Shown: in pieces, positions 57,950 to 64,000 of the stretch
Numbering within the stretch: position 1 is the first letter of the stretch
Layout of the letters: the number at the start of each line of letters is the position of its first letter
Source: Eudorina sp. 2006-703-Eu-15
Lineage: Eukaryota > Chlorophyta > Chlorophyceae > Chlamydomonadales > Volvocaceae
Direction: 5' to 3'
Length of the DNA stretch: 64,000 nucleotides
Assembly: GCA_003117195.1 (NCBI GenBank)
Contig: BDSI01000085.1
Span: 152,001 to 216,000 of the forward strand
Notes under the pieces: generated by a model
What the model saw: only the letters and a program-made list of their open reading frames with translations
What the model was told of the DNA's origin: nothing
The model's database searches: none
Position numbers and translations under genes: made by a program

Positions 57950-59287
57950 GCAAGGCTTGCATGCTGCGCGCGCTGCTTGCTGTTGCGGAACGGGATCTTG
58001 AGCTGCATCAGCTCAACATCAAGACCGCCTTTCTGAATGGTGTTTTGGAGGAGGATGTGTTCACGGAGTAGCCGCCGGGGTTCGAGCAGGTAGGGACTAG
58101 GAAGGTCCGGGCATTGCGTGCCACCGGCGTCGTGCCCTGTACGGTCTTCACCAGGCGCCGCGGGCGTGGTATAATCGTTTGCGCTCAGTTCTGGAGCAGA
58201 TGGGGTTTCGCCCTTCGGCGGCGGACCCGGGATTGTTCGTGAAGATGGAGAAGGGCGAGCCGGTTTACATCGATCCTTGTGTACGTGGATGACCTGCTCA
58301 ATGCCTGCCTTCAAGTCGATTGCTGCGGTATAGAAGGTGAAGAAGCAGTTGCGTGATGCATTCCAGCCAGATGCGCGATTTGGGGGAGTAGTCCAGCTTC
58401 TACCTGGGCTTTGAGATTCAGCGCGAGCGACAGGGTGGGGCGCACGCTGCACATTTCGCGGAAGCGCTATGTGCAGGAGGTGTTGTGCAAGTTTGCGATG
58501 GAGGGAGCGACCGGGCGGGCTATCCCGATGGACGCCAACTTGCGTCTGTTCGGCGGGAGAGCCGCTTGACGTGTCGCGGTTTCCGTACAGTGATGAGCTA
58601 GTGGGTAGCTTGCTGTATCTGTCGGTTTGCTCGCGGCCGGACATCTTGTTCGCCCTGGGAGCTTTGGCGAGGCACATGCATGGCGAAACCGAACGTCGAT
58701 CATTGGAATGCTGCAAAGGGAGTATTGAGGTATCTGGCCGGTACCCAAGATGTGGGCATTTCGTTTGGCGGACGGCTGGATGTGTCTGCTGGGTTTTGTG
58801 ACTCGGACTTGGCGGGATCTGAGGGCCGCCGTTCTACGTCCGGTTACGTTTTCTTGCTGGGTGGTGGTGCGATTTCGTGGTCTTCCAAGCGGCAGCCTAG
58901 CTACCATTGCCACGCCTACTGCGGAAGCCGAGTACATGGCTGCGGCTGCTGCAATCAAGCAAGGAGCCGCTGTGCGTGGCTGCGGCATTTGCTCTATGAT
59001 CTGGCCATGGGCTTGCGGATTGGTGCCGGCACCAATGGGGACGACGGCGCCGTCCCCATTAAGTGTGACAGTACCGCATGCATCTCCATGCTGGAGAGCC
59101 CGGTCTCCACGGCACGCACAAAGCATATTGCTTGATGTGTGCCATTATTTCGCGCGTGAGCGGGTCGAAAAGGGGGGAGATCCGAATAGTCCAGTGCACC
59201 ATCGCGGAGCAGTTGGCTGATGCGCTTACCAAGGCGCTGCCCAAGGAGAAGCTGCGGCTGTGCATGACCGGCATGGGACTGAAGTGA
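57950..59287 (+). mobile_element. decayed Ty1/copia retrotransposon, reverse transcriptase to RNase H
   Basis: Translated pieces in shifting frames match copia polymerase in order: AERDLELHQLNIKTAFLNG, an in-frame stop, then PPGFEQ; the active-site motif YVDDLL near 58276; SDELVGSLLYLSVCSRPDI; HWNAAKGVLRYLAGT; SDLAGSEGRRSTSGYVF; AISWSSKRQ; TAEAEYMA; and the C-terminal IAEQLADALTKALP with a stop at 59287. Several stops and frameshifts make it inactive. No integrase, gag or paired LTRs were found, so only the 3' coding part remains. Confidence 0.92.
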
Positions 59288-59805
59288 GGCGCTCCCTGCT
59301 GTCATTCTGGGGCGCCGGTGTACTTTGTTTGCGTGGGAGTTGAGCATAACCCACCGCTGCCTTGTTGCGTGTTTTCCTGGGATCTTTGTCTGGTTAGTTC
59401 AGCTGACCACTGTGACACGGTAAACGCGATTATTTTCCGCTCAATTAGCTCCGAAAACACAAAGGTCTCCGCGCTGCAGGCACCATTTGCCCGGCAATTT
59501 GGCCCGTTGGAAAGCAAAAATTCGCCCCACCACACCCCATGAAAGCGGCGTCAAACAGAGCTGCGGAGGCGATGGCGATGTGCGGAAATTGTCGCACGCG
59601 GTTGAGGACAACACCAGCTGAAAGGCAGTGCTGAATGCATGTTGAGGGAACGAATGCAATAGCGAACAGAGCGGGCATGGCGAATTGCGATTCGACGTAC
59701 GACAGAAGGCTGACCGGCATGTCGCAATTGAAGTTTTTATAGAAACAGACAATGTGAAGCACAAGATGGCGAATTATTGATATCTTAGTAGATACATAAT
59801 ACACG

Positions 59806-60033
59806 ATGCCAAAACAGTTCAAAGACGTTGTGAAGAAACAAGGTGCTGGGCCTTCGTTACAGGCATGTGTCCTGCCTAGCAATATTTATGCGGCACAGGT
59901 GGCAAAGTTTGCGGCACAGAGAAGCAGCACGTCGACAACAAGCGGACAGAACGTGAAGCAGGTTCCGACCGTGGCATCACGCACAATAATGAGGCCATAC
60001 CTGAAACGTCTCAACGAAGGTGTTTTCGAATAA
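59806..60033 (+). CDS. possible small intronless gene, 75 aa, unknown function
   Basis: The frame opens with ATG at 59806 and ends with TAA at 60031. The product is basic, starts MPKQFKDVVKKQG and has a Ser/Thr-rich centre (RSSTSTTSG) and a charged end (RPYLKRLNEG). There is no signal peptide or membrane segment. A TGTAA polyadenylation-type word lies about 275 nt downstream (near 60306). Composition looks more gene-like than its surroundings, but nothing in it is recognisable. It could be part of a decayed element. Confidence 0.33.
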   Translation: MPKQFKDVVKKQGAGPSLQACVLPSNIYAAQVAKFAAQRSSTSTTSGQNVKQVPTVASRTIMRPYLKRLNEGVFE

Positions 60034-60383
60034 GCTGGCCTTAGGCCGCATCAGATCCTGTATGGTTTTAACATAGATAAGTAAGACGCAATCATAAGTA
60101 TACGAACATTATAAATCGCTCGTCCCACAACGAACACGCAATAACCATTAAGAGGCAATTACCTCTTGGTATTTCATTAAATAGGGAATAAAGGCAGAAT
60201 AATGACGGTGGGCAGGCGACGCAAAACTCATCACCTTCCTCTGCACACAGTCATATCCCGCGTGTAAGTACTGCAGTGTGAGTCATTCAAGCAACGCAAA
60301 AGCAATGTAACATACAAAGCTGCGCCAGCCGGCGCCTGCTGTGCATGAAGGGGATGATGAAATGAGGAGCGCCTATGAATCAT

Positions 60384-60660
60384 TGTTATTAAGGATGTTA
60401 CAGCGGACCCCGCGGGTCATCGGCGCGGTGACAGCCGAAGCTTCCTTACCATACACTGCATTAACGAAACTGCGCCACCGTGCATGGCGCATCGGACAGG
60501 CTCCACAAGTGCACCGAAACACTCCCCGTGCCCATTCTACCAGGGAACCACCCCGTTCCTGAGGCCAACCACAGCCAGGGATAAATCTCGCTCAGGGAGA
60601 GTTAACACCAGGCACACCAGGGCGCCTTTATTAGCCAACCACCACCCCAACTAAGGCGGG
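60384..60660 (-). mobile_element. longest non-LTR-like family A copy
   Basis: GTTATTAAGGATGTTACAGC is followed by CCCGCGGGTCATCGGCGCGG and about 250 bp that align, reversed, to the window start and to 42.2 kb. No protein is encoded in the aligned part. Confidence 0.65.
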
Positions 60661-61568
60661 GGGTTGACCCCATTACAGTTTTACTTGATTGCTTGCATCA
60701 CGCGCCTGCATCGCTCGGCATCGCTAGCATCGCTCATCAATAACGTCGTCATCAGACCACGCGCCCTACCCCGCAGCATTATACGCGTGGTGTGCGGCCG
60801 GGTCTTATCCCCTCCACCCATCGGGAGTGGCTATCATGCATCTCCTATTCTTCATAACTTGGCCATAACCTGAGCATAACTCGAAGCCAAGGATACCACC
60901 AAACGCATAACCATAAGTATCCAAAAACTTCAAGTATGGGAAAGTACCACCCCCTGAGAGCCTCCAGTTACAGAAATACGCTAACGGACCCTTCTCGGAT
61001 CGCTCCGGGAAGATCACAAACCGGGGTCATCGTACTCTGCACTCGGGTAACCCAAGCTGCCTGTACTGTTGGCAACCGAAAACATTGCAGTGGGTGTTCC
61101 TGTGCTCCGTTGCAGGATTCGCAGGTCGGTTGCCTTCGCCTCGGTGGAAAGGCAGACGTCGCCCAGGCACAACCGGTTCGGGCCAACCTGCACCAGCCTC
61201 GATCGATGCACGCACGCATGCGTTCATGCGGTGTGTGCGTGGGTGTATGGATGGGTGTTACGGCATCATAGAAGCTAGCGGGGACATCGATAGATCGATT
61301 GGCTGAACTAATGGGCCATCCTTCATTGTACGTATATAAATACACACACATAATTATTATAGTGTTATATACACATATATATATATATATATATATAACA
61401 CTAGCATAGGAGTACACAACGACAGTACGTATGCTCCGTTAAGTTCGAGCAATGACCGGACAAGCAAGTTGTATTACACGCCGTCGTGCGCAGTATCGAT
61501 TCCCAGCGACAATGATATGCTGTTTGACCCTATATATATAAACCCTATATATATATATATAACTAACC

Positions 61569-61599
<31 letters not shown>

Positions 61600-61617
61600 T
61601 ACGGTATTATATATATA

Positions 61618-61667
<50 letters not shown>

Positions 61668-61712
61668 TAGTTCGGTCGGGCGGGTTTCGTTTATTTCTAA
61701 ACACGTATATAC

Positions 61713-61893
61713 CTGTGTCTCCACTGCTGCAGTCCGATTCGAGACCTGGCTGAGTTGACTCTTGAGCTGGACGACTTGGGCCTGGAGCTGGCTTACTTGG
61801 GTTTGCGCCTGGGTGAGTTGATTCTGGATCTGGATCAGCTGCGTTGGGGCTGGGTCGTTTAACAGCAAGGCGTGGAAGGTGCCCGACACGGAC
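61713..61893 (-). CDS. coiled-coil exon of an unidentified gene
   Basis: A single exon with an AG acceptor before 61893 and a GT donor after 61713. It reads SVSGTFHALLLNDPAP, then about 40 residues of Gln-rich heptads (QIQNQLTQAQTQ, SQLQAQVVQLKSQLSQ), ending NRTAAVETQ. It enters in phase 2 and leaves in phase 0. Other exons must lie on both sides, but none could be identified; the large CTCCGC array lies upstream. The coiled coil suggests oligomerisation; no function is assigned. Confidence 0.5.
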
Positions 61894-62807
61894 CTGCACA
61901 TGTGGCGGGATGCATGGATACATACATAGGCGGATAGGTAATATGCATCTTACTCGGCACGTATGTTAACACATACACAATAGATGCATGGATGGATGGG
62001 CTAGGTGGATTTATATATGGATGCATGTGTTTGTATGTGTTGATGGGTTGAAGACACAGATTGTCATGTCGGCCTGTAGTAATTGGCTTCGTTGATTGTT
62101 TGTGGGGGCGTGCGCGTGTGGGGGGGTGCGCGTGTGTCGACCAGAATGCAACAGTAAACTGAGCGAGCCTGTGACCTGCATATAATGCCCTTCAAGATCC
62201 GCCCGGTACATGGGTATGTACATAAACGCAAATGGATGGCCGGCGCGCCGGTCGCCGGCCTAGCCGGCCGCGGCCCAGCAGCCACGCACGCAGGCCCAGC
62301 TATTCACGCAACGGACGTTGCTTTGGAGCATGCATGTTTATTTCATTGTCATTGTGGTACATGTTCTGCTAATTTAGTATCTTTATGGAGCTGCTGTTCG
62401 TTGTTGTTTCTGACATATATACACGCACAGCACGCAGGCTATCTACCAGCCGCTTGCATGCCGTCGTCTCCGTCCTGCTGTGCGCGGCATTTTCGTTGAT
62501 TAATAGACTGGATGGGCCATCTCATTTTACGGAAGCTTTCAATTACGGAGAGAAATCTTTGCTTTCCAAAAGTGGTACGTAGACACCTTTGCGAGGTGCA
62601 TCCCCTTCCATCTATGCATGCATCCGGTCACCCACGCACGGGCACCCCACCACTGTCAACCAATAGCTACGTAGCCCCTGCCAGCCCCTAGCCCCAGGGT
62701 TTTTTTATCGTGGTCCACGCACGGGTTGTCGGCCAGACGCTCTCTATTGGCACGTCCAACGGTACGTATAGTACGGCGCGCAGTACCATAATTCCTAGCT
62801 CCTCCCC
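61894..62807. other. putative upstream intron of the coiled-coil gene
   Basis: No exon could be fixed. A stretch at about 62700-62790 stays open in several frames on both strands and precedes the hexanucleotide array. The rest is TGCATG/GTACAT-rich like other introns in the flanks of this window. Confidence 0.35.
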
Positions 62808-63412
62808 ACCTCCACCTCCACCTCCACCTCCACCTCCACCTCCACCTCCGCCTCCGCCCCTCCGCCTCGCCTCCGCCTCCGCCTCCGCCTCCGCCTCCGC
62901 CTCCGCCTCCGCCTCCGCCTCCGCCTCCGCCTCCGCCTCCGCCTCCGCCTCCGCCTCCGCCTCCGCCTCCGCCTCCGCCTCCGCCTCCGCCTCCGCCTCC
63001 GCCTCCGCCTCCGCCTCCGCCTCCGCCTCCGCCTCCGCCTCCGCCTCCGCCTCCGCCTCCGCCTCCGCCTCCGCCTCCGCCTCCGCCTCCGCCTCCGCCT
63101 CCGCCTCCGCCTCCACCTCCACCTCCACCTCCACCTCCACCTCCACCTCCACCTCCACCTCCACCTCCACCTCCACCTCCACCTCCACCTCCACCTCCAC
63201 CTCCACCTCCACCTCCACCTCCACCTCCACCTCCACCTCCACCTCCACCTCCACCTCCACCTCCACCTCCACCTCCACCTCCACCTCCACCTCCACCTCC
63301 ACCTCCACCTCCACCTCCACCTCCACCTCCACCTCCACCTCCACCTCCACCTCCACCTCCACCTCCACCTCCACCTCCACCTCCACCTCCACCTCCACCT
63401 CCACCACCAGCA
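62808..63412. repeat. CTCCGC / CTCCAC hexanucleotide array in two blocks
   Basis: A few CCACCT units, a short irregular bridge (CCCCTCCGCCTCGCC), about 40 CTCCGC units to about 63112, then about 48 CTCCAC units to about 63405. The switch between blocks is abrupt. Depending on frame and strand it would read polyproline, Ser-Ala/Ser-Thr, polyglycine or Glu-Ala/Glu-Val, and the bridge changes the frame, so coding use is doubtful. Confidence 0.95.
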
Positions 63413-64000
63413 AAAAGATAAAGAATCCATCCAGACCTCCTACGCCTGCAGCACCGAAACCATCGGGTGCGCTGTACATACCAGTACATACACGCACCCA
63501 AGCCGCCGCCACCATGCCGTGTATGTCGCCAGATAGAAGCCCCACGCCCGTCCAACTCAAAGCTCACCAAGAAAGCATCCCGCGACCGTCAACGGTATAT
63601 TTCAGTATATACATACATACCCAATCCGTCTAATAAACATACCCCAATCCCACGCACCTCCCTGCCTCCCAATCTCCCCATCCTCAAGCTCCCAATCGAT
63701 GTGCAAACTTTCGTCTCCCCTGTGCTTTGGTAATAGCAACCGTTACAAGATGGACCCGAGCCTCGACCGGGTGTGTGCATTTGTTGGGGAGGTAGGTGCT
63801 GTGTACCGATGTTTAGTCCATCCAACCAATTCATCGCCCCTGACTCCCTGCCTCCCCCCCTCTCAAGAGGGCACGCTGAACGTATATATCTACCCATGCA
63901 TCTATCTACGGTATCTATCTACGACATCTATCTATCTATCCCGCCCCGCTGCCCGCCCAGGCCGATCGATGCTCAGCCCCCTCCCGTCCTCCCCCGCCGC
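63413..64000. other. right edge, no gene identified
   Basis: This contains a family B repeat end at 63739-63775 (AACCGTTACAAGATGGACCC) and a TATC/ATCT simple repeat near 63885-63940. Open frames on both strands lack recognisable features. Confidence 0.4.

Noticed and set aside
62710..63633. Reading the hexanucleotide array as a pherophorin-type polyproline protein
   Set aside because: The bridge between blocks shifts the frame from polyproline to Ser-Ala/Ser-Thr, and no Cys-rich pherophorin domain flanks it.

Overview
The window is nuclear DNA of a green alga, most likely a volvocine (Volvocales, Chlorophyceae). The clues are small exons separated by short to medium introns, GC-rich coding sequence, GT-AG plus a few GC-AG splice sites, secreted proline-rich and cysteine-rich proteins, and a genome full of microsatellites and small mobile elements. 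Nothing is prokaryotic: there are no operons and no Shine-Dalgarno sites. Genes were rebuilt by joining exons where homology, splice consensus and reading phase agreed; coordinates give the coding span and exon lists are in the evidence fields.

Left part (1-18.8 kb): the 3' end of a multi-exon secreted protein made of repeated PAN/apple-like modules (+, 1064-3211) faces, tail to tail, a complete 13-exon secreted Reeler-like plus DOMON protein (-, 14430-6121). The introns here are rich in GTAC/TGCA tetranucleotides, AT microsatellites and mobile elements, including a 520-bp hAT-like element present twice, one copy carrying a second nested hAT-like element. The gene-poor stretch 14.4-18.8 kb follows.

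Middle part (18.8-41 kb): three conserved housekeeping genes. RPN5/PSMD12 of the 26S proteasome lid (-, 13 exons, 492 aa) and cyclin H of the CDK-activating kinase/TFIIH (+, 12 exons, 400 aa) are head to head across 2 kb. A low-molecular-weight protein tyrosine phosphatase (-, 6 exons, about 207 aa) lies tail to tail with cyclin H. All three reconstructions close in frame.

Right part (41-64 kb): repeat-rich. It holds a C-terminal half of phenylalanyl-tRNA synthetase beta (-, 47043-50926) with no visible N-terminal half. Directly upstream is a secreted protein with a phospholipase A2 His-Asp motif and a long polyproline arm (-, 54225-51250), whose last exon is in splice phase with the synthetase fragment. 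There are also a segmental duplication carrying one synthetase exon, a decayed Ty1/copia polymerase, a dispersed non-LTR-like repeat family, two dense clusters of short TGAC-containing motifs in both orientations (44.77-44.94 and 56.63-57.30 kb), a possible 75-aa small gene, one coiled-coil exon, and a 600-bp CTCCGC/CTCCAC array.

The genes do not form one pathway. The notable themes are extracellular-matrix-type proteins (PAN modules, Reeler/DOMON, PLA2 plus polyproline) beside core cell-cycle and protein-turnover genes, and active small-element turnover.
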